In this document: piece by piece, positions 13,781-21,418 of the stretch
How the letters are laid out: the number at the start of each line of letters is the position of its first letter
How positions within the stretch are numbered: position 1 is the first letter of the stretch
DNA from: a virus
Reading direction: 5' to 3' (one strand)
IMG/VR virus record: IMGVR_UViG_3300035670_000303
Coordinates: 1-51,193 of that record
Length of the DNA stretch: 51,193 nt
Notes under the pieces: model-generated
The model's database searches: none
What the model was told of the DNA's origin: nothing
What the model saw: the letters and a program-made list of their open reading frames with translations, nothing else
Position numbers and translations under genes: made by a program

Positions 13781-14169
13781 TGACCGTGCGATCAGCTGAC
13801 TTTGAGCTGCCGCTGCCGCTTCAACCCAAGGAGCGGCCGCGCTTCTCTGGCCATGCTTACAACAGCAAGAAGTACCGGGACTGGATGCAGCAATGCCGAG
13901 CAATTCTCGGCGAGTGGTGGACAATCCCGCCGCTTGATAAGGGTCAGCTGCTCGCTGTTCAGTTCTATTTCCGGGGGCCTGGCACCAGTGATCTCGACAA
14001 TCTCTGCGGTGCAGTGATGGATGCCGGCAAGGGCATTCTCTGGGTCGATGACCGGGTGACGATTCTCAAAAGGATCGAAGCCGAGTGGGAGCAGGCTCCC
14101 AAGAAACAACAATCCATCATTCTCAAGGTGATCTGGGATGAACAATCACGGCTATCCACCGCTGGCTGA
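13780..14169 (+). CDS. rusA: RusA-like Holliday-junction resolvase
   Basis: 129 residues, the usual RusA length. The diagnostic acidic segment SDLDNLCGAVMDAGKGILW-VDD gives the DxDN and later Asp residues that bind metal. The N-terminus (FELPLPLQPKERPRFSG) also fits. RusA dimers cut four-way junctions. T7 uses gp3 endonuclease I for this task, so RusA appears to be a replacement from the temperate-phage pool. Coupled to the SSB gene. Confidence 0.88.
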   Translation: MTVRSADFELPLPLQPKERPRFSGHAYNSKKYRDWMQQCRAILGEWWTIPPLDKGQLLAVQFYFRGPGTSDLDNLCGAVMDAGKGILWVDDRVTILKRIEAEWEQAPKKQQSIILKVIWDEQSRLSTAG

Positions 14170-14362
14170 GCAGGAGTGCGGCAACTGCCGCTACAGCCGT
14201 GCCACCAAAAGAACCGACGACGTGCTCAGTTGCCGGCGTGATTCGCCCAAGCTGACTGATCTCAAGCACTCCGACGACGACAAGACCTCATGGGGCTGGT
14301 GGCCGGCTGTCTGCCCTGACTTCTGGTGCGGCGAGTGGGCGCCGCAGGAGGTGACTCGATGA
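14138..14362 (+). CDS. small zinc-ribbon-like protein
   Basis: 74 residues, overlapping rusA by 32 nt. Cysteines in [29 protein letters not shown] suggest a zinc-binding fold; the C-terminal [14 protein letters not shown] phrase is typical of small conserved phage proteins of unknown role. The stop overlaps the next ATG. Confidence 0.55.
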   Translation: MNNHGYPPLAEQECGNCRYSRATKRTDDVLSCRRDSPKLTDLKHSDDDKTSWGWWPAVCPDFWCGEWAPQEVTR

Positions 14363-14928
14363 GGTGCCCCCGCTGCGACCACGACCGCACCAAGGTCGAA
14401 GAAACTCGGCCGCGAGAGGAAGGCGACCTGCGGTATCGCCGCTGCCTCAAATGCGCAGAGCGCTTCACCACCATGGAGCGGGTGTGCGTCAACGACCCAG
14501 GCGCGGCCGGGTATCTCGACGCACATCCCCTGCGGGTGGTGCCGGAACCCCAGCAACCCGCCAAGGCCCCTGCCAAGGCCGCCCGCGCCGCCCGGTTCAT
14601 GCCGGACGAGGTGCCCGACGACTTCGGCATCACCGCCGAGGCTGCACCGCTGCTGCTGCAGTGGTGGCGCGAAAGCCGCCGCAGCAAGCACGGCAGCAAG
14701 GCCACCTGGACTGAGGCCGCCTGGTTGGGCAGTGTTGCCCGGGTGGGCCGGCTCCCCGCCGCCAAGCAGGTCGAGCTCTGCACCGCTGGAGTGGAGAACG
14801 GCTGGCAGTCGCTGCGCGAGGAGTACCTGGGCAGCCACAAGCCGCTCGGCCTGCCGCAGATGGGCCGCCGCCCCATGCCCAAGGACCCCGCCATGCTCGC
14901 CGCGCTGGAGGAGCCATGGCCGGCCTGA
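14359..14928 (+). CDS. NrdR-like zinc ribbon fused to a replisome-organiser-like C-terminus
   Basis: 189 residues. The N-terminus ([18 protein letters not shown] and [14 protein letters not shown]) is like the NrdR zinc ribbon. The C-terminal half ([14 protein letters not shown]...[14 protein letters not shown]...[13 protein letters not shown]) resembles the tail of phage replication initiator/organiser proteins that end in an NGWQ-type motif. I infer an origin-binding or loader-partner role. It is clearly not full NrdR because the ATP-cone is absent. It overlaps both neighbours. Confidence 0.55.
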   Translation: MRCPRCDHDRTKVEETRPREEGDLRYRRCLKCAERFTTMERVCVNDPGAAGYLDAHPLRVVPEPQQPAKAPAKAARAARFMPDEVPDDFGITAEAAPLLLQWWRESRRSKHGSKATWTEAAWLGSVARVGRLPAAKQVELCTAGVENGWQSLREEYLGSHKPLGLPQMGRRPMPKDPAMLAALEEPWPA

Positions 14929-15428
14929 CTGCCGAGACCTTCCTGGCGGTTGCCGAAATGGTGGCCGGGCACCTGCGGCTCAAGGAGGCCGATCGGTGGA
15001 GCCCCCATGTGTGCCGGCTCAAGCTGCACAGCTTCAAGGCTGAGTTCCCCGAGGTGAACGACCCGCAGCTGATGTGGGCCGCCGAGAGGTGGATCCAGTC
15101 CACCGACCCCCAGGCGTTCCATCGGTTCCCGATCTGGGCTGAGCTGATGGCGCCGCTGTACCGGACAGAGGGCGGGCTGGCGAATCGCAGCTGGGGCCCG
15201 AAGGAGGACCTGCCTAAGTTCGTGCAGTTCAAGCCGGCCCAACTGGCGCTGCTGCCCGAGCTGCCCGCCTCGATCCATGCCGCGCCCGACCCGGCTAATG
15301 CCGGCGCCTATGCACTGGTGCAGGGCAGCCAGCGGCCGGCGCTGCCGCCAGCTGACGAGGCCCAGGGCCTCACCGATGAGCAGTGGCAGGCCTATCTGGA
15401 GCGGGTGAAGGAGGAGGCGGCAGCATGA
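14916..15428 (+). CDS. putative helicase-loader-like protein
   Basis: 170 residues. The first ~90 residues ([20 protein letters not shown], then [21 protein letters not shown]) form a small helical domain with a general likeness to G39P-type loader N-domains; the rest is linker. It follows the NGWQ-type protein, the order seen for initiator/loader pairs in temperate phages. With no phage helicase visible, loading of the host DnaB helicase would make sense. The family assignment is tentative. Confidence 0.4.
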   Translation: MAGLTAETFLAVAEMVAGHLRLKEADRWSPHVCRLKLHSFKAEFPEVNDPQLMWAAERWIQSTDPQAFHRFPIWAELMAPLYRTEGGLANRSWGPKEDLPKFVQFKPAQLALLPELPASIHAAPDPANAGAYALVQGSQRPALPPADEAQGLTDEQWQAYLERVKEEAAA

Positions 15429-15673
15429 ACCCGAAATACACAGACAACTGCTGCTCATCCTGCGGTGGTCAAAGTCTGGAGGTGATTGAGTCAAGACAAA
15501 GAAAAGATTGGCGCCGCCGCCGGCATAGTTGCGTGCAGTGCGGGCACAGATGGACCACATACGAAATCAGCGCTGAGCGATTTGAGGAATACCGGGCCGC
15601 AAGCCATGCGCTAAGAGCAATTCTGGATTGCAATAGCGAATACCAGCAAAAGGAGGCCCCATGCAGCCCCTGA
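15425..15673 (+). CDS. second NrdR-like zinc-ribbon protein
   Basis: 82 residues. CCSSCGGQSLEVIESRQRKD and CVQCGHRWTTYEIS copy the NrdR zinc-ribbon layout (CxxC - basic stretch - CxxCxxRxTTxE) without an ATP-cone. ATGA-coupled to the upstream gene. Probably a small DNA-binding protein. Base composition is visibly less GC-rich than the neighbours (AAATACACAGAC, AAGACAAAGAAAAG), which hints at separate acquisition. Confidence 0.55.
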   Translation: MNPKYTDNCCSSCGGQSLEVIESRQRKDWRRRRHSCVQCGHRWTTYEISAERFEEYRAASHALRAILDCNSEYQQKEAPCSP

Positions 15674-15879
15674 TCAGCAGCGCTGCACTGCAGGGGATCC
15701 TCGAAAAGGGTCTGCTGCAGGGGTACTGGTCGATCGACCAGTTCAACAAGACCAGCAAGAAAGGCGAGCCGGTGTTGCCCACGCCTGGGTTCATCACCGA
15801 GCACCCGCAGTTCTTCGACCGGGCCCACCGCGACCTTGATGCCTACGCCCAGGGCGCGGGCAGGAGGGATTGGTTTTGA
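15661..15879 (+). CDS. hypothetical protein
   Basis: 72 residues from ATG 15661, with AGGAGG at 15650-15655 as Shine-Dalgarno. Starts MQPLISSAALQGILEKGLL, then KTSKKGEPVLPTPGFITEHP. No family recognised. Overlaps the gene before by 13 nt and the next by TTGA. Confidence 0.5.
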   Translation: MQPLISSAALQGILEKGLLQGYWSIDQFNKTSKKGEPVLPTPGFITEHPQFFDRAHRDLDAYAQGAGRRDWF

Positions 15880-16103
15880 GCTGGCCCACCGACTACGAGA
15901 TCGGCCAGCCGGTGCGCGTCCGCTACCAGGGCGGATGGCGCAGCGGCCAGGTGGTCTCCACCCGCACCCGCAGCTGCATGGTCCTGCTGGTGCGCGGCAG
16001 CAATCAACAGACCATCAACATCCACGATCCCCGCAACATTCAGCCATGCCCCCCAACAAAGACGACCGGCTCGATGTCGAACGATCAGCCGTCCTTCGGC
16101 TGA
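15876..16103 (+). CDS. small SH3/Tudor-like protein
   Basis: 75 residues from TTG 15876, which overlaps the previous stop and has GGAGGG 7 nt upstream. YEIGQPVRVRYQGGWRSGQVVSTRTRSC has the look of an SH3/KOW-like beta barrel that reads modified residues or RNA. The last ~20 residues overlap the next gene. Role unknown. Confidence 0.45.
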   Translation: MSWPTDYEIGQPVRVRYQGGWRSGQVVSTRTRSCMVLLVRGSNQQTINIHDPRNIQPCPPTKTTGSMSNDQPSFG

Positions 16104-16213
16104 GAAGTGATGCGCTGCAACGTGTGCAGCAATCAGGCGAGAGCTTTTCTGGCCGCTGGTGGGATGGCTACCTGCGGGCTATTGACCACATTCTCGAAAT
16201 GGAGAACGAATGA
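16046..16213 (+). CDS. hypothetical small protein
   Basis: 55 residues (MPPNKDDRLDVERSAVLRLR...), charged and helical. It begins inside the previous gene in another frame and its stop overlaps the next start (ATGA). No family recognised. Confidence 0.4.
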   Translation: MPPNKDDRLDVERSAVLRLRSDALQRVQQSGESFSGRWWDGYLRAIDHILEMENE

Positions 16214-16440
16214 TGGGCTGGAGTGAACCAAAGGTCTACGAGTTTGAGGGCCCGCAACCTGTCATCGGCCCCGGCGTCAGCCGCCCCAAGCCAACCGAAT
16301 CAGCCCGGCTGTTTCGGCTCCGGGTGAAGCTGCCCGGCAAACCCCAGATGACGGTCACGCTGCCAGCGCCCACCCGAGGCAAGGCGATCATGTACTGCAA
16401 GAACCGCTGGCCAGGCTGTGATGCGGAGGTGGTGGAGTGA
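16210..16440 (+). CDS. hypothetical protein
   Basis: 76 residues. The C-terminal half (FRLRVKLPGKPQMTVTLPAP then KAIMYCKNRWPGCDAEVVE) predicts a small beta-alpha unit resembling short conserved phage proteins. The stop overlaps the next GTG. No function assigned. Confidence 0.45.
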   Translation: MMGWSEPKVYEFEGPQPVIGPGVSRPKPTESARLFRLRVKLPGKPQMTVTLPAPTRGKAIMYCKNRWPGCDAEVVE

Positions 16441-16775
16441 GTACACCACACCGCGCCACACCTGAGCAGTGGGCCAATCAAGAACATTGGGCTAAATGCG
16501 ACGAGGACAGCGCCTGCCTGATTGATCTCCGCGCCCGCGTCGAGGCGCTGGAGGCTGCGGCCAACTTATCAGCCGGCCTTACAAGTTCCAACCATCCGGC
16601 CGCACCAGATAGTTCGCTGGTCAAGAGGGTGCATAGCTGCATCGTGGGCGAGCCACCGTGTGGCCGCATGCGGGCCCGCGCCGCAATCCGCGAGGTGGCG
16701 GCGGCTGCCAGGGGGCTCCGGTTCACGACCGCCAGGGCTCTGATCGACTGGCTGGAGCGGGAGGGATTGCGATGA
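16437..16775 (+). CDS. hypothetical protein
   Basis: 112 residues from GTG 16437. Helical N-terminus (PEQWANQEHWAKCDEDSACL, ARVEALEAAANLSAG), three later cysteines and a C-terminal helix (IREVAAAARGLRFTTARALI). Overlaps both neighbours by 4 nt. No family recognised. Confidence 0.45.
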   Translation: MSTPHRATPEQWANQEHWAKCDEDSACLIDLRARVEALEAAANLSAGLTSSNHPAAPDSSLVKRVHSCIVGEPPCGRMRARAAIREVAAAARGLRFTTARALIDWLEREGLR

Positions 16776-17008
16776 AGCTATCCACGCTTGATCTCGGCGG
16801 CGGCATGACTGCCAGCGCCCACCGTGGCGGCCCGTCCGGTCGCTACTTCGTTGGCTACTCCAAAGGTGTCAGCTGGCTGTTCTATGACATCGAATCGCTG
16901 CGCCGTTTTCTTCGCCTGCCACCTGGGACACCAAGCCGCCAGGCCTTTGATGAATGGGCGAACAGCCTTGAACCCGACGAGCCGACCACGAATGAAAGCT
17001 CTAATTGA
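16772..17008 (+). CDS. hypothetical protein
   Basis: 78 residues (MKLSTLDLGGGMTASAHRGG, then FVGYSKGVSWLFYDIESLRR). A mixed alpha/beta small protein that overlaps the exonuclease gene by 17 nt. No family recognised. Confidence 0.45.
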   Translation: MKLSTLDLGGGMTASAHRGGPSGRYFVGYSKGVSWLFYDIESLRRFLRLPPGTPSRQAFDEWANSLEPDEPTTNESSN

Positions 17009-17732
17009 CACCGAGGTCTATCTGTTCCGCGCTGCTGCAGCGTGCGAAATGGAAGCCGAGTGGGCCCCCGACGACTGGACCTACATCTGCCGCCACGGTG
17101 ACGCGCAGGCCCAGTTCCAAGACCAGATCGCAGAGCTGCTCGACCACCTGCAGGGTCTCCAGCCGGTGCTGGTGTTCTCCGCTGGTGTCAGCTTCCGCTA
17201 TGGCGTCTGGCCCAAGTACAAGGCCAACCGCAAGAAGTACCGCAAGCCCGCCGGCTACCGGCAGCTCAGGCAGTGGGTCGCCCAGGCCGCGCCATCCCGC
17301 GGCTGGCGGGTGGTCGAGCTGCCCGACATCGAAGGCGATGACGTGCTCGGCGTCCTCTACGAGGAAGGCGACGTGATCGTGTCGATCGACAAGGACATGC
17401 TCACCCTGCCCGGCCACCACCTGCGGGACGGGCAGATCATCGAGGTGTCCCGGCACAACGCGGACATGGCCTTCTACACCCAGGCCCTGGTCGGTGACAC
17501 CAGCGACAACTACCCCGGCTGCCCGGGCTGCGGTCCCGTCGCTGCAGAGAAGGCGCTGGCCGGGTGCTCAACTGAACGTGAAATGTGGGCTGCAGTTGTT
17601 GCCGCCTTCGGCAAGAAAGGTCTCGATGAGCGCTATGCCATCCAGCAAGCCCGCTGCGCTCGCATCCTCAGGCCCGGCGAATACGACCTGGACAGTCACA
17701 CTGTCCGCCTATGGGAGCCCCCGGTAGCCTAA
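16992..17732 (+). CDS. 5'-3' exonuclease (T7 gp6-like, FEN family)
   Basis: 246 residues from ATG 16992; T7 gp6 has 300. FEN-family acidic sites are visible: MKALIDTEVYLFRAA at the N-terminus, DIEGDDVLGVL, SIDKDMLTLPG, and the helix-hairpin-helix region GDTSDNYPGCPGCGPVAAEKAL. It removes RNA primers and resects ends, freeing nucleotides and enabling recombination. It closes the DNA-metabolism block just before the virion genes, as gene 6 does in T7. Confidence 0.9.
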   Translation: MKALIDTEVYLFRAAAACEMEAEWAPDDWTYICRHGDAQAQFQDQIAELLDHLQGLQPVLVFSAGVSFRYGVWPKYKANRKKYRKPAGYRQLRQWVAQAAPSRGWRVVELPDIEGDDVLGVLYEEGDVIVSIDKDMLTLPGHHLRDGQIIEVSRHNADMAFYTQALVGDTSDNYPGCPGCGPVAAEKALAGCSTEREMWAAVVAAFGKKGLDERYAIQQARCARILRPGEYDLDSHTVRLWEPPVA

Positions 17733-17737
17733 GGAGG

Positions 17738-17753
17738 TCTGCATAGGTGCAGT
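17738..17753. promoter_or_regulatory. TCTGCA-N4-TGCAGA-type element at the start of the virion gene block
   Basis: Reads TCTGCA TAGG TGCAGT (11 of 12 bases). An unusually strong Shine-Dalgarno-like AAGGAGGT at 17731-17738 abuts it. The element overlaps the GTG assigned to the next gene. Confidence 0.55.
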
Positions 17754-17919
17754 GTTCCCACTCGTCAGCGACGAATTGATCGCCAGGCTGGAGGCCACCT
17801 TCGGCCAAAAGCCCGATCGCTCGATGAGCCATCGGGAGATTGATCACTGGATCGGCGAGCAGAGCGTGGTGGACTGCATCAAGCGCTGGCACGCCGAGCA
17901 GCAGGGAGGGCTGGGCTGA
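17752..17919 (+). CDS. hypothetical small protein before the virion genes
   Basis: 55 residues from GTG 17752 (MFPLVSDELIARLEATFGQK, then SMSHREIDHWIGEQSVVDCI). AAGGAGGT lies 13 nt upstream. An internal ATG at 17824 is an alternative start giving 31 residues. Helical; the stop overlaps the next ATG. No family recognised. Confidence 0.5.
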   Translation: MFPLVSDELIARLEATFGQKPDRSMSHREIDHWIGEQSVVDCIKRWHAEQQGGLG

Positions 17920-18320
17920 TGTGCGTTGGCGGCTCCGCCCCCAGGGCCACGATCACCGTTCCCAACTACGACCGTTACGACCGGATGCTCGATCGGCAGA
18001 TCGAACTCACCCAGTCCGTCCAGAACACCAAGACGCTGGCGAAGCAGGAGAAGCTGAACTTCGCCATCGCCCAGCAGCAGGGGGCGCTGGCCAACCTGCT
18101 GAGCGTGCAGGAGGCCCGGGCCAATGCGACCGCTGCCGACGCGCAGCGCATGGCTGCACTGATTGGCACGCCGCCGCCCGAGCCGACAGCCGAGGCGCCC
18201 GTCATTGGCGACAGCCGCAAGGGAATGAGCCAGGCAGAGGGCAAGCGCACGCTGCGGATTGACCGCAGGTCCCGCTCCTCCAGCGCTTCTGGCGCTGGCC
18301 TCAACATCGCTCGGTATTGA
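17919..18320 (+). CDS. gp6.7/gp7.3-like virion or tail-assembly protein (first paralogue)
   Basis: 133 residues. It starts MCVGGS and ends with a basic Ser-rich stretch and GAGLNIARY. T7 gp6.7 begins MC and T7 gp7.3 ends in a Ser/Gly-rich GGGINI tail, and both lie just before the connector gene, so the resemblance fits in position and form. The middle is a long helix (LTQSVQNTKTLAKQEKLNFA). Probably a minor virion component needed for tail assembly or adsorption. Confidence 0.55.
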   Translation: MCVGGSAPRATITVPNYDRYDRMLDRQIELTQSVQNTKTLAKQEKLNFAIAQQQGALANLLSVQEARANATAADAQRMAALIGTPPPEPTAEAPVIGDSRKGMSQAEGKRTLRIDRRSRSSSASGAGLNIARY

Positions 18321-18322
18321 CC

Positions 18323-18706
18323 ATGTGCACCGGATCCAGCCCAAGCCGCCCGAAGATCAAGGAGGTGGGGCCAAGCAAGAAGGAGATGCGGAAGCAGAAG
18401 AAGGAGATCCGCGGGTTGAAAGCGGAGATCCGCGACACCCAAAAGGATTTCCGCCAGCAGCTCCAGGCCCAGATTGATGCGGCCAACCTCGCCGCCGAAG
18501 AAGCCGCAGCCGAGGCCGCTGCGCAGATGGCCGCAATGGAGCTGGCCAACTCCCAGCCCGTCTACACGGTCGAGACCGCCCAGCAGGAAGCTGTCTCGCC
18601 CCAGGTCACCCAGCCCACCCAGCCGCAGCAGCCGATCCGCACCACCGGCAGCCTGACGATCGGGGCCCGCCGCGCTCCGGCCACTGGCCTGAACATCGGC
18701 CGATGA
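18323..18706 (+). CDS. gp6.7/gp7.3-like virion or tail-assembly protein (second paralogue)
   Basis: 127 residues from ATG 18323. MCTGSS at the start and ATGLNIGR at the end repeat the ends of the previous protein. Between them lies a charged coiled coil (KKEMRKQKKEIRGLKAEIRD) and a Gln/Pro/Thr-rich linker. The shared termini suggest a common docking role in the virion. The stop overlaps the connector start. Confidence 0.55.
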   Translation: MCTGSSPSRPKIKEVGPSKKEMRKQKKEIRGLKAEIRDTQKDFRQQLQAQIDAANLAAEEAAAEAAAQMAAMELANSQPVYTVETAQQEAVSPQVTQPTQPQQPIRTTGSLTIGARRAPATGLNIGR

Positions 18707-20340
18707 CTGCAGAAGCCCGCTACAAAAAACTCGAACCAGCTCGCAACCACTGGATCGACCGTGGCCGCGAGGCGGCGGCATTGACCCTGCCATGGCTGCT
18801 GCCATTCGACGGGGATCCGGAACCCCAGGCGCTGGAGAAGATCACCCATCCGTGGGACGGCATCGGCCAGCGGGGCGTCCACAACATCGCCAGCCGGCTG
18901 CTGCTGGCGCTGCTGCCACCCACTGAGACGTTCTTCCGGTTCGTCCACGACGACATGGAGTTTGCCCGGCAGCAGGCCCAGCTGGCAGCAGAGGGGATGC
19001 CGCCTGATCGAATCGCTGAACTCAAGACCCAGATCGACAAGACCCTGGGGCTGATGGAACGGGCGGTGCTGCGCAGCATCGAGACCAGCAACGACCGCAC
19101 CGCGCTGCATGAAGCGCTGCTGCACCTGATCGTGGCCGGCAACTGCATGGCCTATGTCCCCGAGGACGGCTGCAAGGTGTTCAACCTCTACCGCTATGTC
19201 CTGCGGCGTGACCCGATGGGCAAGCCGCTGGAGGCGATCGCCTGCGAGCGGATCCCGGCAGACGAGCTGCCCGAGGCGGCCCGCACCATCCTCGACCAGG
19301 CCGAGCCGATGGACGCCAGCTACGAGGAGCTCCCCGGCGGCGGGCAGGAAAAGCAGCCTGACGAGCGGATGGTGAAGGTCTACACCCACATCTGCTGGGA
19401 GAAGGACAAGTGCCGCTGGTATCAGGAGATCAAGGGCCGGCGCATCGAGGGCAGCGAAGGCAGTTCGCCCCGTGACGTGGCGCCCTGGATTCCGCTCCGC
19501 ATGTTCCGCATCGACGCGGAGGACTACAGCCCTGGCTATGTCGAGGCCGCGTGCATGGCCGACCTGCAGACCGCGAACGCCCTCACCCGGGCCCTGACCG
19601 AGGGTGCGCTGGTGAGCGCCATCTGCAAGTTCCTGGCCAAGCCCGGCGCTGCCGTCACCGCCAAGCAGTTCAACGAGGCCGCCAACGGCGCTTGCCTCAC
19701 CGGCAACCCGGAGGACATCACCGCCGTACAGGTGGGGAAGGGCAGCGACCTGGCCGTGGCCGAGCAGCGGTTGCAGCGGGTGCAGGCCCGGCTGGCTACT
19801 GCCTTCATGCTGAGCGACATCCGCGACAGCGAGCGCACCACCGCCGAGGAGGTGCGGCTGCAGGCCCAGCAGATCGAGAACAGCCTGGGCAGCGTCTACT
19901 CGATCCTCACGACCGAGTTCCAGTACCCCTACATCAGCCGCAAGCTGCACCTGCTCACCAAGGCCGGGGGCCTGCCGCCGCTGCCGGATGACTCGATCAA
20001 GCCGGTGGTGAGCGTGGGCCTGGCAGCCGTGGGTCGGGGTAACGATCTGGAGCGGCACGCCCGCTTCATGCAGATCCTGCAGCAGACGATCACCCCGGAA
20101 GGCACGCTGCAATACCTGATGCCCACCGAGCTGATCAGCCGGCTGGCGGCAGCCATGGGAATCGACACCGTGGGCCTGATCAAGACCCAGGAGCAGATCG
20201 CCGAAGAGCAGGCCGCCCAGCAGCGGGCCGCCCAGCAGCAAGCGCTGCTGCAATCGCCAGTGGCGGATCCGCAGAAGCTGGCCACCGCCGCGGCCACCGT
20301 TCAGGACATGCAACAACCCACTGAGGAGCCCGCCCAATGA
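18703..20340 (+). CDS. head-tail connector (portal), T7 gp8-like
   Basis: 545 residues versus 536 in T7 gp8. Typical connector phrases: RYKKLEPARNHWIDRGREAA at the N-terminus, LLLALLPPTETFFRFVHDD, HLIVAGNCMAYVPE, and the ending rich in Gln/Ala. It forms the dodecameric ring through which DNA is packaged and to which the tail binds. Overlaps of 4 nt on both sides. Confidence 0.93.
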   Translation: MTAEARYKKLEPARNHWIDRGREAAALTLPWLLPFDGDPEPQALEKITHPWDGIGQRGVHNIASRLLLALLPPTETFFRFVHDDMEFARQQAQLAAEGMPPDRIAELKTQIDKTLGLMERAVLRSIETSNDRTALHEALLHLIVAGNCMAYVPEDGCKVFNLYRYVLRRDPMGKPLEAIACERIPADELPEAARTILDQAEPMDASYEELPGGGQEKQPDERMVKVYTHICWEKDKCRWYQEIKGRRIEGSEGSSPRDVAPWIPLRMFRIDAEDYSPGYVEAACMADLQTANALTRALTEGALVSAICKFLAKPGAAVTAKQFNEAANGACLTGNPEDITAVQVGKGSDLAVAEQRLQRVQARLATAFMLSDIRDSERTTAEEVRLQAQQIENSLGSVYSILTTEFQYPYISRKLHLLTKAGGLPPLPDDSIKPVVSVGLAAVGRGNDLERHARFMQILQQTITPEGTLQYLMPTELISRLAAAMGIDTVGLIKTQEQIAEEQAAQQRAAQQQALLQSPVADPQKLATAAATVQDMQQPTEEPAQ

Positions 20341-21311
20341 CCGCCACCCCGATCCAACCCACCCCCGACCAGCTGGCCCTGGCCGGCCCTGGCTACGACA
20401 AGGACGCACTGGCTGGCTTCCTGCAGGAGATCGCCGAGGAGGACCAGGCTCTCGCCGCCGGTACGCTGGAGCCGCCCGCCCCGGTCGCGGCACCTGACTT
20501 CGCCACCCTGGAGGTGCAGGGCGACGAGGTGGAGGCCGAGCAGGAGCAGGGCGAACAGCGGCCCCTGGCCGGGAAGTTCAAGTCCCCCGAGGATCTGGAG
20601 AAGGCCTACCTGGAGCTCCAGAAGAAGCTGGGGCAACGGGCTGATTCAACCGTCAAGGATTCCTTGACAGCTGAGCCTGAGCCCATCGAGGTGAAGCCGC
20701 TCACCCGCGAAGAGTCGGTGGAGGCCTGGGGCGAGTCTGTCGTGACCGCCGCCGAGCAGGAAGGGATCGACCTGCAGGAATGGTGCAATGACCTCTACGC
20801 CGGCAAGGACACCAGCGAACGCCGCGGCAAGCTGGCGGCAGCGCTGGGCCTGCCCGAGACGCTGATCGAGCGCTACGAGGCCGGCTCCCTGGCTGCCGTG
20901 GCGCCCAAGGAGCAGGCGGCTGCTGGCCTGAGCGACGAGGACGTGGCCTCGATCCGCGCCATGGCTGGCGGTGATGCCAAGTTTGCCGAGCTCAGCCAGT
21001 GGGCTCTGGCCAATCTCACCGAGGCCGAGCTGGCGGATTACAACGATGCGGTCAACACTGGCAACCCGGCTGCCGCCCGCGCTGCTGTCCGCTGGCTGCA
21101 GAGCAAGGCCGCCACGGCGGATAAGGAGCCGGCCCTGGTGATGGCCAGCGGCGGCACCGCCAACCCTGCCCTGGATGTGTTCGAGACCGAGGAGGAAGCG
21201 ATGGAGGCCAAGCAGGTGCTCACCAAAGGCGGCAAGCAGCGCTACTTGGTGGACGAGAAGTACCGCCGCTACATCGACGCCAAGTTTGCACGGTCTCCGA
21301 TCTTCCTGTAG
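20337..21311 (+). CDS. capsid assembly scaffold, T7 gp9-like
   Basis: 324 residues (T7 gp9: 307), very acidic, with LAGKFKSPEDLEKAYLELQK, the hallmark phrase of this scaffold family, at about residues 80-98. The C-terminal helix (YLVDEKYRRYIDAKFARSPI) would contact the capsid protein. It directs prohead assembly and exits before packaging. Lies between connector and capsid genes, the T7 order. Confidence 0.9.
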   Translation: MTATPIQPTPDQLALAGPGYDKDALAGFLQEIAEEDQALAAGTLEPPAPVAAPDFATLEVQGDEVEAEQEQGEQRPLAGKFKSPEDLEKAYLELQKKLGQRADSTVKDSLTAEPEPIEVKPLTREESVEAWGESVVTAAEQEGIDLQEWCNDLYAGKDTSERRGKLAAALGLPETLIERYEAGSLAAVAPKEQAAAGLSDEDVASIRAMAGGDAKFAELSQWALANLTEAELADYNDAVNTGNPAAARAAVRWLQSKAATADKEPALVMASGGTANPALDVFETEEEAMEAKQVLTKGGKQRYLVDEKYRRYIDAKFARSPIFL

Positions 21312-21329
21312 AAGGTGTGCATGAGTACG

Positions 21330-21345
21330 TCTGCACTCACGCAGA
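21330..21345. promoter_or_regulatory. TCTGCA-N4-TGCAGA-type element upstream of the capsid gene
   Basis: Reads TCTGCA CTCA CGCAGA (11 of 12 bases), 73 nt before the GTG at 21419. The remaining intergenic stretch holds the palindrome GGCCTAGGCC near 21355. This is the expected place for a strong capsid promoter (T7 phi10). Confidence 0.55.
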
Positions 21346-21418
21346 GCACAGGCCGGCCTAGGCCGACACCCTGATCGCAAAACCGTAGAGGTGGCAGAGG
21401 CTCACAGCAAACCTTGCA

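Noticed and set aside
18562-20493. 643-residue minus-strand open frame opposite the connector gene
   Set aside because: The connector on the plus strand is secure. The antisense product is low-complexity Leu/Gly/Arg/His sequence.
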